Positions 14,874-22,790 of a DNA stretch of 64,000 nucleotides are shown here, in pieces. The position numbers and the translations under genes were made by a program. The DNA comes from SH-MAG3 sp035461245 (GTDB lineage Bacteria; Gemmatimonadota; Gemmatimonadetes; Longimicrobiales; RSA9), in contig DATHVP010000148.1 of NCBI GenBank assembly GCA_035461245.1, positions 1-64,000 on the forward strand. Reading direction: 5' to 3'. Positions within the stretch are counted from its first letter, which is position 1, and each line of letters starts with the position of its first letter. The notes below the pieces were generated by a model, which ran no database searches, was not told the origin of the DNA, and saw only the letters and a list, made by a program, of their open reading frames with translations.

Positions 14874-15184
14874 GGGCACTCCACCAGGCCCCGGGAATGC
14901 AACTCACGAAGGAACGTGTCCGCGTCCTGCTCCAGGATCTCTTCCGCCGCGTCGAACTCCGCAGCCAGACGCCGGCATATGTCGGCCCGGCTGGAACCAC
15001 GCTCCAGTTCCTCCCAGATCACGGCCCCCGTCTCGTCCAGAGTCAGGTAGACTTCACGATCCAGGTCCAGCAGCACGGCAACACCGTCCCTTCGAGCCGT
15101 CAGCACGTTCCGGGAGGGACGCAGCCCTCCGCCTGACCCGGCTCCGGGTCCTCCTCGCCTGCTCAGCCACCTGATCATGTTCAC
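14870..15184 (-). CDS. Lasso peptide RRE protein (B1, PqqD-like)
   Basis: A 104-residue protein with a PqqD-like RiPP recognition element (about residues 25-100), including VLLDLDREVYLTLDETGAVIWEEL and an acidic helical C-terminus. B1 proteins bind the YxxP part of the leader and deliver the precursor to B2. The N-terminal 25 residues are Gly/Arg-rich and may be flexible. ATG at 15184 has AGAGGGGG 5 nt upstream. It is the first lasso gene after the repeat array at 15246-15288 and probably the first gene of the lasso transcript. Confidence 0.85.
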   Translation of the reverse strand: MNMIRWLSRRGGPGAGSGGGLRPSRNVLTARRDGVAVLLDLDREVYLTLDETGAVIWEELERGSSRADICRRLAAEFDAAEEILEQDADTFLRELHSRGLVECP

Positions 15185-15208
15185 CCCCTCTGGTATGCCT
15201 CCGCACGT

Positions 15209-15237
15209 AGTCTAGCCCACGGAGACGGTGGAAAGGT
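15209..15237 (-). promoter_or_regulatory. Candidate promoter of the lasso operon
   Basis: On the minus strand TAGACT (15214-15209) fits a -10 element, 25 nt before the B1 ATG. The position 17 nt further upstream holds ACCTTT (15237-15232), a poor -35. A good -10 with a poor -35 next to regulator-type repeats suggests an activator-dependent promoter. Confidence 0.35.
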
Positions 15238-15245
15238 TGGGTCTG

Positions 15246-15288
15246 TGTCAGAACTATGTCAGGAAATGATGGGGAAATGTCAGGAAAC
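15246..15288. promoter_or_regulatory. Four phased TGTCA-type direct repeats upstream of the lasso operon
   Basis: On the plus strand TGTCAGAACTA (15246), TGTCAGGAAA (15257), a degenerate TGATGGGGAAA (15267) and TGTCAGGAAAC (15278) follow one another at steps of 11, 10 and 11 bp, one helical turn each. OmpR/PhoB-family regulators bind direct repeats of about this length and spacing. The array begins 9 bp upstream of the weak -35 of the candidate lasso promoter and lies directly downstream of an OmpR-type regulator gene. The natural reading is that this regulator activates the lasso genes. Confidence 0.65.
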
Positions 15289-15313
15289 GGTTAAGAACCC
15301 CCCCGACAGGGGC

Positions 15314-16000
15314 TTATGGCTGGAGGCAGTACCCGGACTTGCGTACGGTGAGCAGGTGGCGGGGCTGGGCGGGATCCGATTCCAGCTTGAGGCGGAGTTC
15401 CCGGATGTGGGTGTCGATGGTGCGGCTCATGACCGTTGCGCGGTGTCCCCACACTTCCCGGAGCAGTTCCTGGCGAGTCAGCACGACGCCAGGTCGGCGG
15501 GCCAGTGCCAGGAGCAGGGAGAACTCGCGATGGGCGAGGGCGATGGGCTGGCCGCCACGGGTGACGGTCCGGGCGGTCGCGTCTATGACGATATCCCCGA
15601 ACCGGTGGGTTTCCGAGGACTGAGTCCGTGGCTCGTTACCGGTGCGGCGCAGCAGGGCCTCCACCCGGGCGAGAAGTTCCAGCAGGCTGAACGGCTTGGT
15701 TACGAAGTCATCGGCGCCGTGGCGGAAGCCGCGCACCTTGTCGGCCTCCTCTCCTTTGGCGGAGAGGATGAGGACCGGCGTGAGGTTCCCCTCTTCCCGG
15801 AGGGTGCGGAGGACGCGGTACCCGTCCATACCGGGCATCATCAGGTCGAGGATGACGAGGTCAGGCCGGATGGCACGGACGCGCTCGAGTCCCGCGATAC
15901 CGTCCTCGGCGAGGGTGATGTCGTAGCCCTCGATTTCGAGGTTGTTACGCAAGCCGAAAGCGAGGTCCGGGTTGTCTTCGACGATGAGAATGCGGTGCAT
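15314..16000 (-). CDS. OmpR/PhoB-family response regulator
   Basis: A 228-residue DNA-binding regulator. Receiver domain 1-120 with acidic pair and phosphoacceptor Asp (LVILDLMMPGMDGYRVL) and the conserved Lys in FVTKPFSLLEL. Winged-helix domain 135-225 with REFSLLLALARRPGVVLTR, ELLREVWG and SRTIDTHIRELRLKLE. ATG at 16000 begins MHRILIVEDN, and the kinase gene stops 20 nt upstream. A short hairpin (CCCC/GGGG) right after the stop may lower read-through into the lasso genes. The TGTCA repeats lie 26-68 nt after the stop. Confidence 0.93.
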   Translation of the reverse strand: MHRILIVEDNPDLAFGLRNNLEIEGYDITLAEDGIAGLERVRAIRPDLVILDLMMPGMDGYRVLRTLREEGNLTPVLILSAKGEEADKVRGFRHGADDFVTKPFSLLELLARVEALLRRTGNEPRTQSSETHRFGDIVIDATARTVTRGGQPIALAHREFSLLLALARRPGVVLTRQELLREVWGHRATVMSRTIDTHIRELRLKLESDPAQPRHLLTVRKSGYCLQP

Positions 16001-16020
16001 CGGCTCCGGTACGTCCTGCG

Positions 16021-17685
16021 TCAGGATGCCGCTGCGAACTCCGCTGGCGGCTCCGCCCGAAGGTATGCCCCGGGGAACTGGACGACAATGCGGGCGCCAC
16101 CGCCCGGCGCGTCCGTCACCCACGCGTTGCCGCCATGCAGGCGCGCCAGCTCCCGTACCACGGAGAGCCCGATACCACTGCCGGAGGAGCGGGACGTGGT
16201 GTCCCGGGCCAGCCGGACAAAGGCCTCGAAGATCCGGTCCCTGTCTGCGACGGGGATGCCCGGCCCTTCATCGTCCACCCAGACACGGGCGGCTTCATCG
16301 AAGAGCGCAACGCCCACAGTCACGCGCTGGCCGGGCGGCCCGTACTTGAGGGCGTTGTCCAGCAGGTTCACCATGATCTGGCGCAGCGCGCCGCGGTCCA
16401 CGGCGACCGTAATGCCGTCCTGGAGTTCCGTGCGCACGCTCATGTCCCGTGTACGCCACATGGGCCCGAAGCTTTCAGCGGCCCTGCGCACTTCCGCCGC
16501 CAGGTCAGTGGGCTCCGGTGCCAGCGGTTGACGTCGCCCACCCTCGGACTTGGAGAACAGTAGCACGTTCTCCACGAGATGGGTCAGGCGCCGGGCTTCC
16601 TGGTCGATGATCTCCAGGGACCGCCGCCGTTCCACGTCCGATCGCACCCGGTTCAGCAGCAGCGTTTCCGTGAACATCCGGATCTGCGCCAGCGGCGTGC
16701 GCAACTCATGGGATACGCCGGAAATGAAGTCGGCCCGCAACCGGACCAGCTCCGCCTCCCTCCGGACCAGCACCAGAGCCACGACGATGAGGCCGCAGAT
16801 GGCGAACATGAGCGTGAGCAGCAGCGGCACGCCGGAATTCAGGCCACCCTCCGCCACCAGGTGGCGTGTTGCGTTATCGCGGATCCCCGCGTGCAGTGTC
16901 GTGCCGGCCAGCACACCGGACTGGATACGCGAAGTGGCGGTGATCTGCTCGCCCTCGGCCATGGCCAGCATGACGCGGCCATCCCGATCCGCCTGGATGG
17001 CAAAGAACTCGGTATTGGGAGCGCCCCGGGCCCAGGGTTTGGGTATGGCGGGGTATGCGTCGAAGGCCAGGAGAAGGAATTCCTGCAACAACGCCGGCGG
17101 CACATGGTACCCGACGACGCGGACGACGTCCTCATCCGGACCCAGCCGGACCATCGTGGTAGCAGCCGACACCTCGCCATTTTCCAGTCCTGCGACCATC
17201 AGCCCGAGGGCCAGCGAATCCCCGACTGCAGAATATCGTCCGAGTGCAACCGCGGACATCACGGCATCGACAACCTCGGCGGGCACTCGATGGTCCAGAG
17301 CGGCGACTGCGAAGCCCTCGTCGCTCGGGCGGATATCGAAATACGCGTGAGGCTCCTCTGATGCACAGTCCGCACAGAGCGGCTTCACGCCTGCCGCGAG
17401 TGATTCCAGCGAGAGGTCGCGCTGCTGCGACAGGTGCATTCCCGCCATACGAAAGGATTGCATCACTGCCTCATTGCCGTACTCGACCAGGTACCGCTCC
17501 CACTGCTGTACCGCCTGCCCGCTGAGATCGTCCAGCACGGCCCGCACCTGCAGCTGGCGGGCGATCTCGGACCGATGAGCGCGGAACGCCAGCAGCACGG
17601 TCAGGACGAACGTCAGTAACAGCAGCCCGACCAGGAAGGCCAGATGCCGTTGCTTCGGTTCGTACCGCTCCAGCAGGCTGTCCAT
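16021..17685 (-). CDS. Membrane sensor histidine kinase
   Basis: A 554-residue kinase partnered with the regulator 20 nt downstream. An N-terminal membrane segment (about 14-33) and a second one at about 300-320 enclose a sensor region of about 265 residues with no domain I can name; it contains CADC at about residue 103. HisKA has the H box DFISGVSHELRTPLAQIRMF. HATPase motifs are VNLLDNALKYG, DDEGPGIP and SGSGIGLSVVRELA. The two-helix topology places the sensor outside the cytoplasm, where it could meet an extracellular signal. It is probably the first gene of the regulator-lasso region. Confidence 0.9.
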   Translation of the reverse strand: MDSLLERYEPKQRHLAFLVGLLLLTFVLTVLLAFRAHRSEIARQLQVRAVLDDLSGQAVQQWERYLVEYGNEAVMQSFRMAGMHLSQQRDLSLESLAAGVKPLCADCASEEPHAYFDIRPSDEGFAVAALDHRVPAEVVDAVMSAVALGRYSAVGDSLALGLMVAGLENGEVSAATTMVRLGPDEDVVRVVGYHVPPALLQEFLLLAFDAYPAIPKPWARGAPNTEFFAIQADRDGRVMLAMAEGEQITATSRIQSGVLAGTTLHAGIRDNATRHLVAEGGLNSGVPLLLTLMFAICGLIVVALVLVRREAELVRLRADFISGVSHELRTPLAQIRMFTETLLLNRVRSDVERRRSLEIIDQEARRLTHLVENVLLFSKSEGGRRQPLAPEPTDLAAEVRRAAESFGPMWRTRDMSVRTELQDGITVAVDRGALRQIMVNLLDNALKYGPPGQRVTVGVALFDEAARVWVDDEGPGIPVADRDRIFEAFVRLARDTTSRSSGSGIGLSVVRELARLHGGNAWVTDAPGGGARIVVQFPGAYLRAEPPAEFAAAS

Positions 17686-17781
17686 AGGTCCATGCGCTGG
17701 TGAGGGGGAGGAATACCCAATTTACCGTGGGATACCCGTCCCGCTCAAGGGCAGCCCCGCCCGGCCAGCTGAAAGAGCCGG

Positions 17782-18948
17782 CTAAGTGTCTGTCACAACG
17801 TCGTATTCACGGCCCTTCCACGCCACCCTGGACCCCCGCAGGGCGCTCCGCACGAACAGCGAGGCCGTGACCAGGGCGCCCACCGGATAAAGCACTGCGT
17901 ATACCGGCGGGACCCGCATCCAGAGCAGCAGCGTCAGCCAGAACAGCAGCGACAGGCCGGTGGTGATGACACTCCAGCCAAAGGCCCCGCCCGAAACGAG
18001 CCCGGTAAAGGCGCCGGCGACCATGACGGCCGGCGGCAGCACCCACGCCACCAGGATGTAGAGGGCGATCAGCCAGGGCACCGCAGGCGCGATCCAGCCG
18101 GGCGCGGCGGCCCGGGAGCCCAGCGCCAGGTTCTTGGACCAGCCCTCCACGATGCCGCCCAGGGACCGGTACATCCGCGTGTCCATGATGTCGTGGGCAT
18201 GGGCGACGAAGATGGGCCGGCCCGCCGTCACCAGTCGCTGGGCAAGCTGCTGGTCCTCTACCACCACGCCGCGCAGCGCCTCGTGGCCGCCCAGCTCATC
18301 GTACGCCTCCCGGCGGATGAGGATGAACTGGCCGTTGGCGATCACGTCCTTCGCGTTCCTGGTCCTGTTCACGCGCTTCAGGTCGTGGTAGCGCATGAAG
18401 ATGATGGAAAAGACGTGGGGCAGCACCAGCCGCTCCCAGAAGCTGAGCATGAGCTGACGGGGCAGCACCGTCACCATGTCGGCGCGGTTCTGCTGCAGGG
18501 CACCTACGGCATGGCCCAGCAGTGCGTCATCGTGCCGGGTATCCGCATCAGTGAACAGGATCAGCTCACCACGTGCGAGGCGGTAGCCCTGCCAGCATGC
18601 CCACGGCTTGCCCAGCCAGCCAGGAGGCAGCGGGGCTCCCTGTACCAGGCGCAGGCGGCCGTCGGCGTGGTCGGCAAGGATGCGAACGATATCGCCCGTG
18701 CCGTCAGTGCTGCCGTCGTCGACGACGATGAGTTCAATGTTGGGGTACTGCGTGTTCAGCAGGCTGGCCACGCACGCGCTGATGTTCACCGCCTCATTGC
18801 GGGCCGGGATCACCACCGACACCAGCGGTGCGTCTTCCCCCTGCGGTGGCGGCCAGGACGTGATGCGCACACGGCGGCGCAGGAACACCGGCACCACCAC
18901 CAGCATGGCCAGCCACGGCACCGCGGGCAGAAGGATGGATTCAGTCAT
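17782..18948 (-). CDS. Membrane-bound family 2 glycosyltransferase
   Basis: An N-terminal membrane helix is followed by a GT-A domain: VSVVIPARNEAVNI, VVDDGSTDGT, the metal-binding FTDADTRHD and EDQQLAQRL. Three or four membrane helices at the C-terminus follow (about 285-375). The segment PPGWLGKPWACWQG is shared with glycosyltransferases of the carotenoid/hopanoid type (CrtQ, HpnB), which add sugars to lipid acceptors. The acceptor here is unknown; no carotenoid or hopanoid genes are adjacent. 388 residues is normal. The following gene on the other strand is divergent, with 79 nt between starts. Confidence 0.85.
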   Translation of the reverse strand: MTESILLPAVPWLAMLVVVPVFLRRRVRITSWPPPQGEDAPLVSVVIPARNEAVNISACVASLLNTQYPNIELIVVDDGSTDGTGDIVRILADHADGRLRLVQGAPLPPGWLGKPWACWQGYRLARGELILFTDADTRHDDALLGHAVGALQQNRADMVTVLPRQLMLSFWERLVLPHVFSIIFMRYHDLKRVNRTRNAKDVIANGQFILIRREAYDELGGHEALRGVVVEDQQLAQRLVTAGRPIFVAHAHDIMDTRMYRSLGGIVEGWSKNLALGSRAAAPGWIAPAVPWLIALYILVAWVLPPAVMVAGAFTGLVSGGAFGWSVITTGLSLLFWLTLLLWMRVPPVYAVLYPVGALVTASLFVRSALRGSRVAWKGREYDVVTDT

Positions 18949-19027
18949 GCCGGCCGCCCGCGTCCGGCGCGGCGCTGTGCGCGACCGACTCTTGCTGCCA
19001 TGCGCTTGCGGCGCCTACCTTGGCGCC

Positions 19028-20161
19028 GTGACTGACTGGACTGCCTGGCGTGACGAGTTCCCCATCCTCGCCCGCCGAACGTACCTGAACTCCTGCTCGC
19101 TGGGCGCGCTCTCGCATCGGGCCCTGGCGAGTGTCGGCACGTTCCACGAGAACTGGCACGAATACGGCGCCTCCGCCTGGTACGAGACGTGGGTCGGCCG
19201 CCTCGACGAGCTGCGCAGCCGCGTCGGCGGCATGCTCAACGCCAGGCAGCAGGATGTCGCGCTCTGCGCCAGCACGTCCGCGGCGCTGGCGACGCTGGCG
19301 TCGTCCTTCGACTACTCCCGGCGGAACCGGATCGTCATCGCCGAACTCGACTTCCCCACCGTGGCGTACCAGTGGATGGAACGGCCGGGGGTCGAGATCG
19401 TGCGCATCCCCAGTGACGACGGCATCAGCACCGACCCGCAGCGCATGGCTGAAGCGGTTGATGATCGAACCGCCATCGTCGCCATCAGTCACGTCTACTT
19501 CACGACGGGCGCCATCCAGCAGACCGCCCCCATCGCTGAAGCGGCACGGCGTCACGGTGCGCTGTTCCTCGTGGACGCATACCAGGGCGCCGGCCAGGTC
19601 CCCATCGATGTCAGTGAACTCGGGGCCGATGCGCTCGTGACCGGCCCCCTCAAGTGGCTCCTCGGCGGGCCCGGCCTCGCCTACCTGTACGTACGCGAGG
19701 AGTGGTGGCGGCAGCTCCGCCCCACCACCACCGGCTGGTTCGCCGCCCGGGATCAGTTCGCGTTCGATATTCATCACTTCGAGTTCAAGGATGACGCCCG
19801 GCGCTTCGAGCTCGGCACGCCCGCGCTGCCGACGGTGCACAGTGCGCTGGGAGGCCAGTCCATCATCGACGAGATCGGCGTGTCCGCCATCCGCGCCCGC
19901 AACAGCGAGCTGACGGAGTACCTGCTGCAGCGCCTGGAGGCGGCAGGCCTTCACGTCCGCGGCGCTGCCACGCCCGATGCCCGCTCCGCCCTCGTCATGG
20001 TCCGTCATGCCGACCCCGCTGCAGCCGTCGCGCATCTCGCAGCACATGACGTCATTGTCGATGCGCGGCCCGGGTATGTTAGGGTATCGCCCCACTTTTA
20101 CAACACCCGCGACGAACTGGACCACTTCGTTAACACCCTGGCAACGGCACCGGGCGCGTGA
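19028..20161 (+). CDS. Class V aminotransferase / kynureninase-like PLP enzyme
   Basis: A 377-residue fold-type I PLP enzyme. It has YLNSCSLGALSHRA at the N-terminus, LFLVDAYQGAGQVPID with the PLP-contacting Asp, and DALVTGPLKWLLGGPGLAYLY with the presumed Schiff-base Lys. The pattern fits the class V group that includes kynureninase, isopenicillin-N epimerase and cysteine desulfurase-like proteins; I cannot fix the substrate. GTG at 19028 is taken because upstream sequence in frame is antisense to the glycosyltransferase. Its stop overlaps the next start (GTGA), coupling it to the MazG-like gene. Confidence 0.82.
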   Translation: MTDWTAWRDEFPILARRTYLNSCSLGALSHRALASVGTFHENWHEYGASAWYETWVGRLDELRSRVGGMLNARQQDVALCASTSAALATLASSFDYSRRNRIVIAELDFPTVAYQWMERPGVEIVRIPSDDGISTDPQRMAEAVDDRTAIVAISHVYFTTGAIQQTAPIAEAARRHGALFLVDAYQGAGQVPIDVSELGADALVTGPLKWLLGGPGLAYLYVREEWWRQLRPTTTGWFAARDQFAFDIHHFEFKDDARRFELGTPALPTVHSALGGQSIIDEIGVSAIRARNSELTEYLLQRLEAAGLHVRGAATPDARSALVMVRHADPAAAVAHLAAHDVIVDARPGYVRVSPHFYNTRDELDHFVNTLATAPGA

Positions 20162-20487
20162 GGATCGGCGAGGCGCAGCAGGCGGTTGACCGCTACATCG
20201 GCCAGTTCGAAGAGGGCTACTGGCCGCCGCTTACCAACCTGGCGCGACTGATGGAAGAGGTGGGCGAACTCGCCCGCGAGCTGAACCACCGATACGGTCA
20301 CAAGACAAAGAAGGCGGGGGAGCCGGCGCAGGACCTGGCGCTGGAACTGGCGGATATCCTGTTCGTCGTCATCGCCATCGCCAACGAGCAGCAGATTGAC
20401 CTGGAAGACGCGTTCCGGCGAGTCATGGAGAAGTACGACACGCGGGACGCCGACCGCTGGACGAGGAAGGACGCCGGCGGCGGCTGA
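20158..20487 (+). CDS. MazG-type nucleotide pyrophosphohydrolase
   Basis: A 109-residue all-alpha NTP pyrophosphohydrolase. It hydrolyses non-canonical or excess (d)NTPs to monophosphates. Metal-binding acidic motifs of the family are clear: LMEEVGELARELN and LALELADILFVVIAIAN, the usual EExxE and ExxD helices. The length matches single-domain MazG-like proteins. It starts with GTG overlapping the preceding stop. Its operon partner is an unassigned PLP enzyme, which gives no hint on substrate. Confidence 0.85.
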   Translation: MRIGEAQQAVDRYIGQFEEGYWPPLTNLARLMEEVGELARELNHRYGHKTKKAGEPAQDLALELADILFVVIAIANEQQIDLEDAFRRVMEKYDTRDADRWTRKDAGGG

Positions 20488-20492
20488 ACACC

Positions 20493-21041
20493 TCAGCCGG
20501 TATCCCCACGGCGGTTCAGCAGGGACCAGGCCGTGATGGCGGGCGCGCTGCGAATGACGCCATCCGCTATGAGGTCCGGGATCTCGGCAGGGTCCACCAC
20601 GCGCACCGCGACGTCCTCTCCCGAGTCCTGGTTCCTGCGGCCGTTTCGTTCGCACTCCCGTGCGACCACGACCCTGACGGCATTTGACTGGATGGCCGGG
20701 TCGGGATCGAACTCGCCGACCAGCTCCGCAGACGCCGGGCAGTAGCCCGTCTCCTCCTCCAGCTCCCGCTGGCCCGCCGCAACAGCGTCCTCACCGTCCT
20801 CGATCACGCCCGCCGGGAACTCCAGCGTAACGCGCTGCACGGCATGGCGGAACTGCTCCACCATGACAATGTGACCGTCCGTGGTGAAGGGGATGGCGAT
20901 GACACAGTGGGGCACGCTCAGGACATGGAACCGATGAACGTCGCCGGTGCGCGGCGAACGGGACCGGTGGCGCAGCACCGAAAAGACCTCATAGTCCGCC
21001 AGCTCCTCCGACTCGATCCTCTCCCAGTCTGCCACAGGCAT
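20493..21041 (-). CDS. Nudix hydrolase (ADP-ribose pyrophosphatase-like)
   Basis: A 182-residue Nudix protein with the box GVIEDGEDAVAAGQRELEEE, then TGY, which fits GX5EX7REUXEEXGU. The preceding VEQFRHAVQRVTLEFPAG is characteristic of the ADP-ribose pyrophosphatase branch, which hydrolyses ADP-ribose to AMP and ribose 5-phosphate. ATG at 21041 is preferred over an upstream ATG at 21065 because GGAG lies 9 nt before it. It is convergent with the MazG-like gene, 5 nt apart. Substrate is assigned by resemblance only. Confidence 0.87.
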   Translation of the reverse strand: MPVADWERIESEELADYEVFSVLRHRSRSPRTGDVHRFHVLSVPHCVIAIPFTTDGHIVMVEQFRHAVQRVTLEFPAGVIEDGEDAVAAGQRELEEETGYCPASAELVGEFDPDPAIQSNAVRVVVARECERNGRRNQDSGEDVAVRVVDPAEIPDLIADGVIRSAPAITAWSLLNRRGDTG

Positions 21042-21127
21042 CGTGCCACACTCCGTCCGGTGCATTCCCCTCGTAACATCCCTGTGCGGGGCAGGAAGCG
21101 TTCCAGCCGGTGCCGCGGGAACGAACG

Positions 21128-22150
21128 CTACGGGACGAGTACGATCTTGCCGAACTGCCGGCCAGCCTCCAGCCGCTCGTGGGCCGCGCGCGCATCCGCG
21201 AGGGGAAGCACGCTGTCAACCACGGGCTCCACGGTGCCACTGAAAACCAGCTCCATGGCCTGCCGGAACTCGGTGCGGTTCGACATGGTGGTGCCCAGGA
21301 TGTCCGCCTGCTTCCAGAACAGTACGCGGCCGTCCGTCTCCAGCACCGGGCCCGTAGTGGCGCCATACACGACGATGCGGCCGCCGCGGGCCACGGAGCG
21401 GACGTTCTGCTGCCACGTCGCCGCGCCGACGGAATCGAAGATGAGGTCCACGCCACGCTTGTCCGTGGCTCGCCACAGCGCCTTCGAGTAGTCCACCTGC
21501 CGCCGGTCGAAGACGACGTCGGCGCCGAGGGAACGTACGCGGTCCTCGTGCTCACCGGTGGTCACCGCGTACACGCGAGCGCCGAAATGCCGGGCCAGCT
21601 GGACGGCGGCCGTTGCCACGCCGCCGGATGCCCCGGTGATGAGCACCGACTCGCCAGCCCGCAGCCGGCCCCTGCTGACCAGGCCGCGCCAGGCGGTGAG
21701 GAAGACAAGGGGCGCTGCCGCCGCCGTCTCCATGGGGTAGTTGTCGGGGATGGGGAACAGGTTGGCGGCGGGCACCACGACGTACTCGGCGAAGCCGCCC
21801 TGCGTATGCTCGCCCAGGATGCGGTAGCGCACGCACAGCGGCGCTTCGCCGGCCCGGCACCACTCGCACTGGCCGCACGAGAGGGACGGGTCGGCGACGA
21901 CCCGCTGGCCGACGGTCACGCCCGAGACCCCCTCGCCCAGCGCGTCCACCACGCCAGCCACATCGGATCCGCCGATGTGCGGCATGGTCGTCTCGATGGG
22001 CAGCCCGCGCCTGACCCAGAGGTCCAGGTGGTTCATGGCCGCGGCCCCCACCACCAGCCGGACCTCGCCCGGCCCCGGCTCAGGATCGGGCAACTCGCCC
22101 ACCTGCACCACGGACGGGTCTCCATGCTCACGGAAGAAGGCAGCTCTCAT
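21128..22150 (-). CDS. Zinc-type MDR alcohol dehydrogenase / quinone oxidoreductase
   Basis: A 340-residue medium-chain reductase. The N-terminal GroES-like domain keeps structural-zinc cysteines in CGQCEWCRAGEAPLC. The Rossmann domain has SVLITGASGGVATAAVQLA, and the substrate-domain ends with GRQFGKIVLVP. The pattern HIGGSDVAGVVDALGEGV matches enzymes annotated as zinc-binding quinone oxidoreductases, which reduce quinones or enones with NADPH. Substrate unknown. ATG at 22150 is the family-like start; the open frame extends much further upstream but is antisense to the next gene. Confidence 0.88.
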   Translation of the reverse strand: MRAAFFREHGDPSVVQVGELPDPEPGPGEVRLVVGAAAMNHLDLWVRRGLPIETTMPHIGGSDVAGVVDALGEGVSGVTVGQRVVADPSLSCGQCEWCRAGEAPLCVRYRILGEHTQGGFAEYVVVPAANLFPIPDNYPMETAAAAPLVFLTAWRGLVSRGRLRAGESVLITGASGGVATAAVQLARHFGARVYAVTTGEHEDRVRSLGADVVFDRRQVDYSKALWRATDKRGVDLIFDSVGAATWQQNVRSVARGGRIVVYGATTGPVLETDGRVLFWKQADILGTTMSNRTEFRQAMELVFSGTVEPVVDSVLPLADARAAHERLEAGRQFGKIVLVP

Positions 22151-22264
22151 GGGCGTACCATAACGCCGGCTCGCAGCGCACCTCAAGTCGCCGGCTCGGG
22201 TCCCCCGCCCCATGTCCCCTTCGCAGGGCTTGCCCGGCAACCGCCGCACCTGCACTCTTCCGCC

Positions 22265-22786
22265 ATGAAGCAGCAACCCGATCGCGACGCCGGCAACGGC
22301 GACGCCGACAGCTCCCTCGATGACGACGCTCCTGCCGGCGAGTTGTACGCGGATGTGGAACGTCGCGCCCTCTACGACATGCCCGACGATGCCGACGACG
22401 AGGAGTCGGCGCCGGACCTGGTCGGCGCCCTCGGCGGGCACGGCGTTGAGACTGCAGAGCCCGCCCACGACCTCACCCTCGGCGGCTACATCGAGAAGCA
22501 TGACCGCGTGCCTGCCTTCGAGGGCAGCGACGGCCAGCCGTATACGGTGGACGTGGACGTGGAGGAGGACGGCGCGGACGCCGGTGCTCCCTTCGTCGCA
22601 TTCCTGATTTTCATTCGCTGGGCTGCCACCGGCGCCGGCATCATGGACCACCTGGAATCCGGCGACGTGGGACGGGGCGCATCGGCAGACGAGGCGCGCC
22701 ACGCCGCCATGGAGCTTTCCCTCTACGAGATCAGGGCCGAACTGGACGCCGCCATCGAGCGGCGCCGGGCGGCACTGGAGGATTGA
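22265..22786 (+). CDS. Acidic hypothetical protein
   Basis: I do not recognise a family. The 173-residue protein is strongly acidic: its first 60 residues are Asp/Glu/Ala-rich and look disordered. The middle resembles a small folded domain (EKHDRVPAFEGSDGQPYTVD, then AFLIFIRWA), and the end is helical. No signal peptide or membrane segment is seen. Coding is supported by a codon pattern like the neighbours and by the following proline dehydrogenase starting 4 nt after its stop, which suggests co-transcription. A role in proline metabolism is not implied by sequence. Confidence 0.65.
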   Translation: MKQQPDRDAGNGDADSSLDDDAPAGELYADVERRALYDMPDDADDEESAPDLVGALGGHGVETAEPAHDLTLGGYIEKHDRVPAFEGSDGQPYTVDVDVEEDGADAGAPFVAFLIFIRWAATGAGIMDHLESGDVGRGASADEARHAAMELSLYEIRAELDAAIERRRAALED

Positions 22787-22790
22787 TACC

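Noticed and set aside
21110..22264. Plus-strand extension upstream of the acidic hypothetical protein
   Set aside because: It lies antisense to the MDR dehydrogenase and shows no protein character before 22265.
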